Shown here: positions 54,485 to 63,264 of the stretch, piece after piece
Layout of the letters: each line of letters starts with the position of its first letter
Numbering within the stretch: the first letter of the stretch is position 1
DNA from: an uncultured Myroides sp.
GTDB lineage: Bacteria > Bacteroidota > Bacteroidia > Flavobacteriales > Flavobacteriaceae
Assembly (NCBI GenBank): GCA_913777665.1
Contig: CAJYTF010000017.1
Location: forward strand, 1-64,000
Length of the DNA: 64,000 nucleotides
Direction of reading: 5' to 3'
Position numbers and translations under genes: made by a program
Notes under the pieces: model-generated
The model's database searches: none
What the model saw: the letters and a program-made list of their open reading frames with translations, nothing else
What the model was told of the DNA's origin: nothing

Positions 54485-55492
54485 TTAAGAATAAACTCTC
54501 CTAAAATTAGCATGTTGTGTTGCGGTAAAATAATCGCAGAATATTTGCTGAATAGGTTCGTTGGTGTGCGATGCTTTGATACCTAACTGAAAATACAGAT
54601 CTAAAATTTTGTGCGATAAAGTAGCAACCAACGTTTCAGCAAACTGATGAATTTCGGTTTGAACTTCGACTGCTATTTCTTGCTGATCTTTTAAAAGTGT
54701 TTCAATTTTATCTGCAAATAAATACGTTTGATTTTCTTGTTTAGAAAGATTGTTTCTAAAGGTTGATAAATCTAATTGAGGTCTTATTTTTGCGGCTTCA
54801 TCTATAAAATGTTCTGCCATTCCCAGATAATTAACCAACAGGGTTAAATCGGCAAAAATGCGGAACGGAATTCGATCTAAAACCGCATCGGTATAAAATT
54901 CGTTGTAAATAAAACTGTGATTGGCATCAACCACAATAGCATCAACCGTAAACGAAAACGTTCCGGTAGCCTGCATTCCCATAGCATTCCAATCGGCAAT
55001 AATTTCTACCTGATCTTTCGGAACAATAAAAGATCGAATCAATTCTTTACCATTTTCATCTAAAACAGGCTGGTTGTTTTCGGTAATCACCGCGTTCAAC
55101 GTAAAATGACTCAAATGCGGTGCGCCGGTAGCAAATGTCCATCTACCATTAATCAAATAAAAATCGTTCAGTTTTTCGGCAGTTCCGCCAATAGCTCCAC
55201 TTCCGCCAAAACACGTAAAATTATCTTTAAAAAGTTCTTGAGCAATTTCGGGTTTCAGGTTTCGAGAAAAATAATTAGCACCGGCACATAAAGTAACCAT
55301 CCAGCCCAGACTTCCATCGATAAAAGCTAACGATTTTAAAAGTTTTAATCCGTTGGTAAAGTTCAAACCCAAACCGCCGTACATTTTAGGAACCCAAATT
55401 TGCAGCCAGCGTTCTTTATAAATATGATGGATAACATCGGCAGGAATTTGCTTTGCCCCAAATAATTTTTGCTGAATGGTGGAACTATGCAT
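54485..55492 (-). CDS. Acyl-CoA dehydrogenase-like flavoprotein
   Basis: 335 residues of the ACAD/HpaB-like fold. Residues 95-215 (CFGGSGAIGGTAEKLNDFYLINGRWTFATGAPHLSHF, MGMQATGTFSFTVDAIVV) form the beta domain around the flavin. It is shorter than ACADs (about 380), lacking part of the N-terminal helical domain, and resembles flavin monooxygenase-type members. The 8-bp overlap with the transporter gene puts it under the TPP riboswitch. A role in thiamine or precursor turnover is inference. Confidence 0.78.
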   Translation of the reverse strand: MHSSTIQQKLFGAKQIPADVIHHIYKERWLQIWVPKMYGGLGLNFTNGLKLLKSLAFIDGSLGWMVTLCAGANYFSRNLKPEIAQELFKDNFTCFGGSGAIGGTAEKLNDFYLINGRWTFATGAPHLSHFTLNAVITENNQPVLDENGKELIRSFIVPKDQVEIIADWNAMGMQATGTFSFTVDAIVVDANHSFIYNEFYTDAVLDRIPFRIFADLTLLVNYLGMAEHFIDEAAKIRPQLDLSTFRNNLSKQENQTYLFADKIETLLKDQQEIAVEVQTEIHQFAETLVATLSHKILDLYFQLGIKASHTNEPIQQIFCDYFTATQHANFRRVYS

Positions 55493-56075
55493 TTTTTTGC
55501 TGCTTTAAAATTTTGTACCAGTTAATGTATCCAAAAATGGCAACCACAAACAAAAAGGCAGTTAAGACAGCGTACAAATACAGTTCTTTATGAATTAAAA
55601 GCGGCACAGCAAGAAAATTACTAATGTTTAGCAACACCCAGTTTTCTATTTTGCGTTTTGCCATAAGCCACATACCCGCCCAGGCAAATGCAGTAACCAA
55701 AGAATCCCAAAGCGGCACATCGCTGTTTGTGTAATTGGTTAAAAAAATATAGAAAATTAAAAACGCAGCTAAAACAATACCTGTTGCCTTGTATTTTTCT
55801 GATGTTGTAGTAAACGAAATAGGAGTTTCGGTTTGTTGCTTGCCAAATTTCCAGAACAGCCAACCGTAAACACTCATTACCAGATAGTAAAAATCCAGCG
55901 TGAATTCAGCATACAGCCTGGCGTTGAACTTAACAAACATAGCCAGAACAATACCGGCAATTCCAAAAAGATAATTGTGAATGTTGTTGCGTTGTGCCAG
56001 CAAAACCTGCACAACCGAAAAAAATACACCAAACCATTCTAAAAGGCTGGTTTTACTTAAAATTTCCTGCATCAT
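55485..56075 (-). CDS. PnuC/PnuT-family transporter (probable thiamine)
   Basis: 196 residues, seven membrane helices. FARLYAEFTLDFYYLVMSVYGWLFW and AWAGMWLMAKRKIENWVLLNISN with W, N and aromatic residues fit the PnuC fold. The TPP riboswitch about 35 bp upstream makes thiamine uptake (PnuT) more likely than nicotinamide riboside. Overlaps the flavoprotein gene. Confidence 0.86.
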   Translation of the reverse strand: MMQEILSKTSLLEWFGVFFSVVQVLLAQRNNIHNYLFGIAGIVLAMFVKFNARLYAEFTLDFYYLVMSVYGWLFWKFGKQQTETPISFTTTSEKYKATGIVLAAFLIFYIFLTNYTNSDVPLWDSLVTAFAWAGMWLMAKRKIENWVLLNISNFLAVPLLIHKELYLYAVLTAFLFVVAIFGYINWYKILKQQKNA

Positions 56076-56109
56076 ATAAATAAATTAAATGATGAGATGA
56101 TAAAGTTAC

Positions 56110-56191
56110 AATCCCTACGCCGGCATTATCCGGATCAGGTGCAGAAACTAGGTTCTTGGGTATCATCTCAGCCAATAATAATCGGCACCCC
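56110..56191 (-). promoter_or_regulatory. TPP riboswitch (THI element)
   Basis: On the minus strand the order is GGGGTGCC, GGCTGAGATGATACCC, ACCTGATCCGGATAATG and CCGGCGTAGGGA, the conserved TPP aptamer core with the CTGAGA and GGATAATGCC motifs. It lies 35 bp upstream of the PnuC/PnuT start. Confidence 0.95.
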
Positions 56192-56304
56192 ATTGCTGGC
56201 TCAAAATTGATGATTTTTTCTGGATTGCGAAAGGGTTTTGGAAATTATTATGAAAATAGAAAATAGAAAATAGAAAATGTTTAATCTAAACGATTACAAA
56301 TAAA

Positions 56305-56336
56305 AAAACCTCCCTTTCAACTGAAAGGGAGGTTTT
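56305..56336 (-). terminator. Terminator after recA
   Basis: AAAACCTCCCTTTCA and TGAAAGGGAGGTTTT pair around AC, with a T tail on the minus strand, just after the recA stop. Confidence 0.85.
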
Positions 56337-56340
56337 GGTT

Positions 56341-57348
56341 TTAAGAATTTTGTTCTTCTTTAATATGTTGTTTAATACGGTCTTCTAATTCTTCCTGAAG
56401 TTCCGGGTTATCTTTAATCAATGCTTTAACTGCATCTCGACCCTGACCTAATTTGGTATCACCATAACTAAACCATGATCCTGATTTTTTAACGATTTCG
56501 AAATCAACAGCTAAATCTAAAATTTCACCTGTTTTCGATATTCCTTCGCCATACATAATGTCAAATTCTGCGGTGCGGAAAGGCGGTGCTACTTTATTTT
56601 TAATGATTTTAACCTTGGTGCGGTTACCCATTACGTTGTCGCCATCTTTTATTTGTGTTGATTTACGAATATCCAAACGAACCGATGCGTAGAATTTTAA
56701 CGCATTACCACCCGTTGTTGTCTCCGGGTTTCCAAACATAACGCCGATTTTTTCACGCAGCTGGTTAATAAAAAACACCGTACAATTAGTTTTAGAAATG
56801 GTTCCGGTTAATTTACGTAAGGCTTGCGACATTAAACGGGCATGTAATCCCATTTTAGAATCACCCATTTCGCCTTCAATTTCACTTTTTGGCGTTAATG
56901 CAGCAACCGAGTCAATTACCACAATATCGATTGCACCTGAACGAATCAAATTTTCGGCAATTTCCAAGGCTTGTTCCCCGTTATCAGGTTGCGATATAAT
57001 CAAGTTATCAATATCAATCCCTAATTTCTGCGCATAAAAACGGTCAAACGCATGCTCAGCATCAATAAAAGCGGCAATTCCACCAGCTTTTTGTGCTTCT
57101 GCAATAGCATGTAAGGTTAAAGTTGTTTTACCAGATGATTCAGGTCCGTAGATTTCAATGATTCTTCCACGCGGATAGCCCATTACCCCTAAAGCAAGGT
57201 CTAATCCTAATGATCCCGACGGAATGGCATCAACTTCTTCCACCGCGCTGTCGCCCAATTTCATTACGGTTCCTTTCCCGTACGTTTTATCTAATTTATC
57301 TAATGTAAGCTGTAAAGCTTTCAATTTTGCTTCTTTCTCTGCACTCAT
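56341..57348 (-). CDS. recA: Recombinase RecA
   Basis: 335 residues. Walker A is GPESSGKTT (about 66-74), with the subunit-interface motif [11 protein letters not shown] before it, the catalytic Glu in IDAEHAF, and the L2 DNA-binding loop [30 protein letters not shown]. Catalyses strand exchange and LexA co-cleavage. Monocistronic. Confidence 0.98.
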   Translation of the reverse strand: MSAEKEAKLKALQLTLDKLDKTYGKGTVMKLGDSAVEEVDAIPSGSLGLDLALGVMGYPRGRIIEIYGPESSGKTTLTLHAIAEAQKAGGIAAFIDAEHAFDRFYAQKLGIDIDNLIISQPDNGEQALEIAENLIRSGAIDIVVIDSVAALTPKSEIEGEMGDSKMGLHARLMSQALRKLTGTISKTNCTVFFINQLREKIGVMFGNPETTTGGNALKFYASVRLDIRKSTQIKDGDNVMGNRTKVKIIKNKVAPPFRTAEFDIMYGEGISKTGEILDLAVDFEIVKKSGSWFSYGDTKLGQGRDAVKALIKDNPELQEELEDRIKQHIKEEQNS

Positions 57349-57482
57349 ATTCTTTTCTATTGTAAAAGTAAAAATACCTTTTTTTATTGAATTATAAATT
57401 GATTTTTAAATTTTAAATAATCAAATTTTGGTTGAAACAGTTGTTTTTTGTAACTTAACAACTATAATTAAAAAGTTTAGCT

Positions 57483-58367
57483 ATGAAAAAGATCATTTTA
57501 ATTACAGCGTTTGCAACGTTCTTATCTGTTATCGGTTGCAAAGATACACCAGAAGAACGACAAGAAAGGTCGTTAGAAAAAAAATTCGAGCGTAAATACG
57601 AAAAAGCGCAAGATTACACCTACACCAACTGGGTTTTAAAGAGTAATGATTCGGTTCGAAAAATCTTTAAAGAAAAATTTACATCGCAACAGCTTACAAC
57701 CATTGTGGCACTAAATCGTGTTGATAAAAGCACGTTTGCTTCGGTTGATACCTTGTTGATTCCCGATCAGTTCGATGATGATTTCTTGGCATATTCTCCT
57801 TTTCCTTACACATTAAGCAGTGCGAAAGATATCAAAAAACTGGCAATTTTCTCGTATCCTATTCAAGCTTACGGATTGTATGAAAACGGCGAATTGGTAA
57901 AATGGGGACCATCAAGCATGGGATCGAAACAAAATAAAACTCCAGAAGGACTTTATTTTTGTAATTGGAAAGGCGAAGAAACCATAAGTACTTTTGATGA
58001 CGAGTGGGTTTTACGTTGGAATTTTAATTTAGATAACAAAGAAGGCATTGCGTGGCATCAGTATCAATTGCCAGGTTATCCGGCGTCGCATTCGTGTTTA
58101 CGTTTGTTAGAAGCCGATGCAAAATGGATGTATGATTGGGCCGATGAATGGATTTTAGCCGATAAAGAAACCGTAAAAGCAAAAGGAACCCCCGTTATTG
58201 TTTATGGAAGTTATAATTTCGATGGAAGAAAACCTTGGTTAGATTTAGCGAAAGACAGCCATGCTAATGATATTTCGGCTGAAATATTGAACGGAATTGT
58301 TGGGAAATATCAGGCAGAAATTTTAAAAGAACAGAAAAATCGTGAAGCAGTTTCGGCAGCGAAATAA
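57483..58367 (+). CDS. L,D-transpeptidase (YkuD) lipoprotein
   Basis: 294 residues with a lipobox (LSVIGCKDT, Cys 19). The YkuD domain ends with HQYQLPGYPASHSCLRLLEADA; HSCLR holds the catalytic Cys with the preceding His. Preceded by a linker with coiled Glu/Lys. A paralogue of the next gene, and probably a peptidoglycan crosslinking enzyme anchored in a membrane. Confidence 0.87.
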   Translation: MKKIILITAFATFLSVIGCKDTPEERQERSLEKKFERKYEKAQDYTYTNWVLKSNDSVRKIFKEKFTSQQLTTIVALNRVDKSTFASVDTLLIPDQFDDDFLAYSPFPYTLSSAKDIKKLAIFSYPIQAYGLYENGELVKWGPSSMGSKQNKTPEGLYFCNWKGEETISTFDDEWVLRWNFNLDNKEGIAWHQYQLPGYPASHSCLRLLEADAKWMYDWADEWILADKETVKAKGTPVIVYGSYNFDGRKPWLDLAKDSHANDISAEILNGIVGKYQAEILKEQKNREAVSAAK

Positions 58368-58390
58368 TAGTTTATGATTGACAGTAAGCG

Positions 58391-58436
58391 GTCATGCTGA
58401 ATTGGTCACTGAGTCTAGTCGAAGTGCAGCATCTCA
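58391..58436 (+). repeat. Dispersed intergenic repeat
   Basis: GTCATGCTGA...GAAGTGCAGCATCTC resembles a common intergenic element of Flavobacteria; it has imperfect symmetry. A related one is at 62691. The rest of 58368-58569 shows nothing clear. Confidence 0.5.
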
Positions 58437-58569
58437 AAAGAAAAGTCAGTTGTAGAGATTTTATGCAATACACTCAATGACAAAAAGTAGTTGTTATAAT
58501 TTATTTTGAACGAATGAAAATCTTATTTTAACAATTGGTTTTTTTATTAATTTCGTATAAAAATTTGAA

Positions 58570-59625
58570 ATGAAAAAAATTATTGTTTTACTGGTAACTG
58601 TGCTGTTTTTAGCAGGTTGTAAAAAAGAAATTGAGCAGCAGGATTCTGAAATTGATTCAACTACCATTCAGCAGAATATCGAAACAAAAGTAGATTCTAT
58701 CGCTATAAAAAGAAACGATTCTATTCAACTCGCAAAGAAAGATTCTGTGGCAGCGGTTAAAAAGGCTGAGATCGAAAAAAGTAAAAAATCAAAAAAATAT
58801 GCCGTTTACAAAGGCGATGCGTTTAGCTATTGGCCAATAAAAGCCAGCGATTCGTTACGTAAACTTTTTTACAATACGTTTACAAAAGAGCAGCAATATA
58901 CCATAGCGGCTTTAAACCGTATTGATACCGATCATATTAAAACGCGCGATACCTTAATTGTACCAAACGAGTTCAAAGCAACTTTTATGGATTATACGCC
59001 GTTTCCGCGTAAGTTGGATAATTTGGCAGAAGTTCCTAAAACGGTTATTTTCTCGTACCCGATACAAGCGTATGGTGTGTACGAAAAAGGAAATCTGGTT
59101 AAATGGGGACCAACAAACATGGGTAAGAAATCGGCTCAAACTCCACGCGGATTGTTCTTTACCAATTGGAAAGGGCGTAAAGTTACAAGTACCGTTGATG
59201 ATGAATGGATTTTAAACTGGAATTTCAATATTCATAATACCGGCGGTGTGGGTTGGCATCAGTATGCTTTACCAGGTTATCCGGCATCGCATTCGTGTTT
59301 ACGTTTGCTTGATGCCGATGCACAATGGCTGTACAATTGGGCAGAACAATGGGTTATATCCAATGATAAAAAAACGGTGAAAGTAAAAGGTACACCGGTA
59401 ATTGTTTTTGGCGATTATAAGTTCGGTGTTAAGGGAATTTGGCATCAGTTGGTAGAAGATCCAACGATAACAACGATTTCAAAAAGTAGTTTAGAAGCTA
59501 TTGTGGAACCCTATTTGGCTGAAATTTTTAATCAGCAAACCATTCGCGAAGAATATAATAAATCTAAATCAGGTGCTAAACCTAATGATGACGCTTTAAA
59601 AACTGATAAGGATAGTATTAATTAG
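58570..59625 (+). CDS. L,D-transpeptidase (YkuD) lipoprotein, paralogue
   Basis: 351 residues with a lipobox (LFLAGCKKE, Cys 17) and a longer Lys/Ser-rich linker (about 20-75) than its neighbour. The YkuD core has HQYALPGYPASHSCLRLLDADA. Alignment with 57483 runs over the full length, so this is a tandem duplication. It likely acts on the same substrate. Confidence 0.87.
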   Translation: MKKIIVLLVTVLFLAGCKKEIEQQDSEIDSTTIQQNIETKVDSIAIKRNDSIQLAKKDSVAAVKKAEIEKSKKSKKYAVYKGDAFSYWPIKASDSLRKLFYNTFTKEQQYTIAALNRIDTDHIKTRDTLIVPNEFKATFMDYTPFPRKLDNLAEVPKTVIFSYPIQAYGVYEKGNLVKWGPTNMGKKSAQTPRGLFFTNWKGRKVTSTVDDEWILNWNFNIHNTGGVGWHQYALPGYPASHSCLRLLDADAQWLYNWAEQWVISNDKKTVKVKGTPVIVFGDYKFGVKGIWHQLVEDPTITTISKSSLEAIVEPYLAEIFNQQTIREEYNKSKSGAKPNDDALKTDKDSIN

Positions 59626-59701
59626 ATTAAATTCAAATTACATTACTGAATATATAGGTTAAACATGTTTTTGTAACTTTAGTAAAACAATAATTTTAGT
59701 T

Positions 59702-60112
59702 ATGAAAAAGAATTTAATCTATATGTTCAGTTTTTTGTTGGTGGGCTTTGTGTTAATGTCTTTCAACAACAATTTTCAGACAGAAAAATATGAGGAACTA
59801 TCTAAAGACGGTTTTAAAAATCTGAAAATACTTCCAAAAAATATTTCAAAAGACAGTTTAATGTCTTTAATGGAAGGTTACAACAAAGCGTTAGGCGTAA
59901 AGTGTAATCATTGCCATACAATGGATAAATCGTCTGACAAAAAGCACGAAAAAGAAATTGCCCGCCACATGATTAAGTTTACGAACGAGCTAAATGCAAA
60001 AGAATTTGCACCAATTGGCGATCAATATAAGAATGCCATTGAATGCGCAACCTGTCACCGAGGATCTACAAAACCAATGAGTGATACCAAAACTTTTATG
60101 GAAAGTAAATAA
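59702..60112 (+). CDS. Dihaem c-type cytochrome (reaction-centre cytochrome c-like)
   Basis: 136 residues with an N-terminal anchor/signal (MKKNLIYMFSFLLVGFVLMS). Two CxxCH haem motifs: C68-x-x-C71-H72 (CNHCH) and C115-x-x-C118-H119 (CATCH). The pattern with a shared HxM (RHM) resembles the CytoC_RC family found outside phototrophs in Bacteroidota. Electron transfer in the periplasm, partner unknown. Confidence 0.85.
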   Translation: MKKNLIYMFSFLLVGFVLMSFNNNFQTEKYEELSKDGFKNLKILPKNISKDSLMSLMEGYNKALGVKCNHCHTMDKSSDKKHEKEIARHMIKFTNELNAKEFAPIGDQYKNAIECATCHRGSTKPMSDTKTFMESK

Positions 60113-60161
60113 TAATATTCTTTTTATTTAGAAAATATATAAGAACTATTTAATAAAATGT

Positions 60162-60199
60162 AAAATCCACTGAATAAATTTTTTTGTTCAGTGGATTTA
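60162..60199 (+). terminator. Terminator after the cytochrome
   Basis: AAAATCCACTGAA and TTCAGTGGATTT form a stem with a T-rich loop, followed by ATTTATTA. Confidence 0.7.
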
Positions 60200-60240
60200 T
60201 TTATTACATTTACATCTACAAACTTGTAAACTAACAAATT

Positions 60241-60696
60241 ATGAGAAAAAGTATCTATTTATTCGGATTGGTTTTAGCACTTTTTACATGCGTGTTTTTT
60301 GTTGCTTGCGATTTTCTTGATGATCATATAAAACATCCGATAAAATCAAAATGTAACGAGAAAGCGGTGTTAGATCATGTGGCGTTTCCACAAGTAAATA
60401 CAAATAATTACGGAATTACAAATGTTGTTTTAAACGGAGATTGTTTAGAAATAACAGTTTCATCAAGCGGTTGTAATCCAAATAACTGGGACATGAATTT
60501 AATTGGAGTTGCAAGTACTACCAATATTTATCCGCCTTTGTTTCATGCAAAAGTAGAATTAATTAATAATGAAGAATGTTTGGCGGTTTTTCAAAAAACA
60601 GTTTCGTTTGATTTGACTCCTTTTCAAATGGCTGGTCAAAATACCGTTCAAATAGATATCGATGGTTGGAATAACACTATCATGTATCAATATTAA
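60241..60696 (+). CDS. Small lipoprotein of a tandem pair
   Basis: 151 residues, lipobox in VFFVACDFL (Cys 23). The mature domain has ITNVVLNGDCLEITVSSSGCNPNNWDMN and VFQKTVSFDLTPF, almost the same as in the next gene, so the fold is a small beta-sandwich with four Cys. Unknown function. Confidence 0.78.
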   Translation: MRKSIYLFGLVLALFTCVFFVACDFLDDHIKHPIKSKCNEKAVLDHVAFPQVNTNNYGITNVVLNGDCLEITVSSSGCNPNNWDMNLIGVASTTNIYPPLFHAKVELINNEECLAVFQKTVSFDLTPFQMAGQNTVQIDIDGWNNTIMYQY

Positions 60697-60735
60697 TTTC
60701 CTGAAAAAAAGCATTTAAAGATAAAATAGGAGTGT

Positions 60736-61176
60736 ATGATTAAAAACTTTTTTTACTTACTGATTATAATGGTTTTTGTTGGTTGTAAAGGCGACGATAG
60801 TAATTGTTGCCCACATCCAAACCCGACAAATTGTAATGAGTTTTCTATTATTGATGAAACAAAATACAATCAAACAAACACCAACAATTACACTATAACT
60901 AATGTTGTTTTAAATGGCGATTGTTTAGAAATAACGGTTTCTTCAAGTGGTTGTAATCCTAATAATTGGGATATGAATTTCGTTGCATCTGAAGTTGTTG
61001 TTGAAACCTTACCAAATCAATGGAATGCAAAAGTAGAGTTAATAAACAATGAAGCTTGCCAAGCGGTGTTTCAAAAAACAGTTTCGTTTGATTTAACTCC
61101 TTTTAAAATTACAGGACAAAATCAAGTACAGATAAATATTGCCGGTTGGAACAACAGCATCATGTATCAATACTAA
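60736..61176 (+). CDS. Small lipoprotein of a tandem pair
   Basis: 146 residues, lipobox in MVFVGCKGD (Cys 17). The stretch from NYTITNVVLNGDCLEITVSSSGC to NSIMYQY aligns with the gene just upstream, with few changes. The pair arose by tandem duplication. The extra N-terminal CCPHPNPTNC is specific to this copy. Confidence 0.78.
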   Translation: MIKNFFYLLIIMVFVGCKGDDSNCCPHPNPTNCNEFSIIDETKYNQTNTNNYTITNVVLNGDCLEITVSSSGCNPNNWDMNFVASEVVVETLPNQWNAKVELINNEACQAVFQKTVSFDLTPFKITGQNQVQINIAGWNNSIMYQY

Positions 61177-61205
61177 AAAAATTAAAAATTCTATGATTTT
61201 CGTCA

Positions 61206-61237
61206 TTTGAACATTAAAAATTTAAATCATAACTTTG
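61206..61237 (+). promoter_or_regulatory. Full Bacteroidota promoter for trhO
   Basis: TTTG at 61206-61209 and TAACTTTG at 61230-61237 with a 20-bp spacer, the clearest complete promoter in the window. Confidence 0.65.
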
Positions 61238-61238
61238 C

Positions 61239-61272
61239 AACCGGATTCTTCCATTTAGAGTCCGGTTTTTTT
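61239..61272 (+). terminator. Hairpin with T run between the lipoprotein pair and trhO
   Basis: AACCGGA and TCCGGTT enclose a 15-base loop and are followed by TTTTTT. It may end the upstream transcript, or lie in the trhO leader. Confidence 0.55.
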
Positions 61273-61302
61273 ATTCAATTTTATCACTTAAATGTTTATA
61301 GC

Positions 61303-62670
61303 ATGCAACTGTATAACACCTTAAGCGCCGAACAACGCGCGCAGTTAATCGAAGAAGCGGGTCAAAACCGTATCACACTTTCTTTTTATCAATACGCAAA
61401 AATTCAGGATCCGCAACAATTTAGAAACGATTTGTTTTTGGCATGGTCTAAATTAGATGCTTTGGGCAGAACTTACGTTGCACACGAAGGGATCAATGCG
61501 CAAATGAGTGTTCCGGCTGAAAATTTCGAAGCATTCAGAGAAACCTTGGAAGCGTATGATTTTATGAAAGGAATTCGATTGAATGTTGCTGTGGAACAAG
61601 ACGATTTATCGTTTTTAAAGCTAACGGTTAAAGTGCGAAATAAAATTGTTGCTGATGGATTGGACGATGCCACTTTTGATGTGACCAATAAGGGAATTCA
61701 TTTAAATGCAAAGGAATTTAATGAAATGTTGAACGATCCCGATGTGGTTTTGGTAGATTTTCGTAATCATTACGAAAGCGAAGTCGGTCATTTTACCGGA
61801 GCCATTACGCCCGATGTTGATACTTTTCGTGAATCGTTGCCAATTATAAACGAGCAATTACAAGATCATAAACAAAATAAAAAATTATTGATGTATTGTA
61901 CCGGCGGAATTCGTTGCGAAAAAGCCAGTGCTTACTTTAAACATCAAGGTTTCGAAAATGTTTTTCAGTTAGAAGGCGGAATTATAGAATACACACGCCA
62001 AGTAAAAGCCGAAGGTTTGGGAAGCAAATTTATAGGTAAAAATTTTGTGTTCGATCATCGTTTGGGCGAACGCATTACCGACGATATTATTGCCAATTGC
62101 CACCAATGTGGAAAACCATGCGATACGCACGTAAACTGTGCTAACGAAGGTTGTCATTTGTTGTTTATTCAGTGCGATGAATGCCACGAAGCAATGCACG
62201 GCTGTTGTTCTAACGAATGTTTAGATATTATTCAGTTACCAGAAGATGAACAAAAACAGATACGAAGAGGCGTTCAAAAAGGAAACTTGATCTTTAAAAA
62301 AGGAAAATCCGATGCGCTGAAGTTCAAGAAAGAACGCAATGTTTTCGAAGAGGTTATTCCGGTAAAAGTTGCAACCGTAACCGAAATCCGTAAGAAAAAG
62401 CACGAACGTAAAATTTTGGTAGGTCATGGTGCGCATTATTTCACAAAAGCATCGGTAGCACAATTCACCGTAACAAACAACGAAGTAAAAGTGGGCGATG
62501 AGGTGTTAATTGCAGGACCATCAACCGGAGAAGAACGCTTTATTTTAGAAGCCTTCAAAGTAAACGGAAAAGATGCTGAGACTGCAAAAGCAGATGATAA
62601 AATTACATTTGCCGTTCCGTTCCGCATTCGTTTGTCAGATAAATTGTATCTTATTAAAAAAGAGAATTAG
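61303..62670 (+). CDS. trhO: tRNA uridine(34) hydroxylase / rhodanese-related sulfurtransferase TrhO
   Basis: 455 residues from the ATG at 61303, after the promoter at 61206-61237; an ORF from 61207 adds 32 residues of leader. The rhodanese motif is YCTGGIRCEKA. A Cys-rich cluster (NCHQCGKPCDTHVNCANEGCH) and a C-terminal barrel (GAHYFTKASVAQFTVTNNEVKVGDEVLIAGPSTGE) follow, longer than the E. coli protein (about 350). It hydroxylates U34 of tRNA. Confidence 0.9.
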   Translation: MQLYNTLSAEQRAQLIEEAGQNRITLSFYQYAKIQDPQQFRNDLFLAWSKLDALGRTYVAHEGINAQMSVPAENFEAFRETLEAYDFMKGIRLNVAVEQDDLSFLKLTVKVRNKIVADGLDDATFDVTNKGIHLNAKEFNEMLNDPDVVLVDFRNHYESEVGHFTGAITPDVDTFRESLPIINEQLQDHKQNKKLLMYCTGGIRCEKASAYFKHQGFENVFQLEGGIIEYTRQVKAEGLGSKFIGKNFVFDHRLGERITDDIIANCHQCGKPCDTHVNCANEGCHLLFIQCDECHEAMHGCCSNECLDIIQLPEDEQKQIRRGVQKGNLIFKKGKSDALKFKKERNVFEEVIPVKVATVTEIRKKKHERKILVGHGAHYFTKASVAQFTVTNNEVKVGDEVLIAGPSTGEERFILEAFKVNGKDAETAKADDKITFAVPFRIRLSDKLYLIKKEN

Positions 62671-62690
62671 TAAAGCTAATTTCAGTTCTC

Positions 62691-62730
62691 TGTCATTCTG
62701 AGTGTAACAAAGTGAAATGAAGAATCTTTT
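62691..62730 (+). repeat. Dispersed intergenic repeat
   Basis: TGTCATTCTGAGTG ... AAGTGAAATGAAGAATCT resembles the widespread intergenic element of Bacteroidota; related to that at 58391. Confidence 0.5.
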
Positions 62731-62752
62731 AAAAATAGTTACATAAACGTTT

Positions 62753-62787
62753 AAAGCAAGTTGGTAAATTACTAACTTGCTTTTTTA
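62753..62787 (+). terminator. Terminator
   Basis: AAAGCAAGTTGGT and ACTAACTTGCTTT (one G-T pair) followed by a T run, before the ArsC-family gene. Confidence 0.75.
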
Positions 62788-62804
62788 ATGGAATCAAATC
62801 TAAA

Positions 62805-63158
62805 ATGAAAAAAATCTATTATCTAAAAACCTGCGATACCTGTAAACGTATTTTAAAGCAAATTAAAAATATTGACCAGTTTCAGTTACAAGATATCAAA
62901 GAAGAAGATATTACTGTAAAGCAAATCGAAGAAATGTATGCGTTGACAGGCAGTTACGAAACGTTGTTTAGCAAACGCGCCAAGCTTTATAAAGAAATGG
63001 GCTTAAAAGAAGAAAACCTTACCGAAGCTGATTTTAAACGATACATTTTAGAACATTATACCTTTTTGGCTCGGCCTGTAGTTATTTACAACGACCAGAT
63101 ATTTGTAGGAAACAGTCCTAAAACTATCGAAGCAATGTTACAAAAAGTCAATAATTAA
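62805..63158 (+). CDS. ArsC/Spx-family thioredoxin-like protein
   Basis: 117 residues with the CxxC-type start LKTCDTCKR and the RPVVIYNDQIFVGNSPKTIEAML C terminus of the ArsC family. The usual ArsC arginines are not obvious, so it may be an arsenate reductase or a redox protein. Next to aquaporin, as in some stress-linked gene pairs. Confidence 0.83.
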   Translation: MKKIYYLKTCDTCKRILKQIKNIDQFQLQDIKEEDITVKQIEEMYALTGSYETLFSKRAKLYKEMGLKEENLTEADFKRYILEHYTFLARPVVIYNDQIFVGNSPKTIEAMLQKVNN

Positions 63159-63264
63159 AATCAGTAACAATCAGTAGCATATTCCTGCTATTTTGCAGAT
63201 ACAAACCTTGATTTTATATTTTAAAACAGTAGTTTTAACACGAATTTTAGAAAAATCAAGTTTT

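Noticed and set aside
54331-54513. 60-residue minus-strand gene in the tandem repeats
   Set aside because: The open frame results from the 21-bp period; the protein is a simple repeat and overlaps the flavoprotein gene end.
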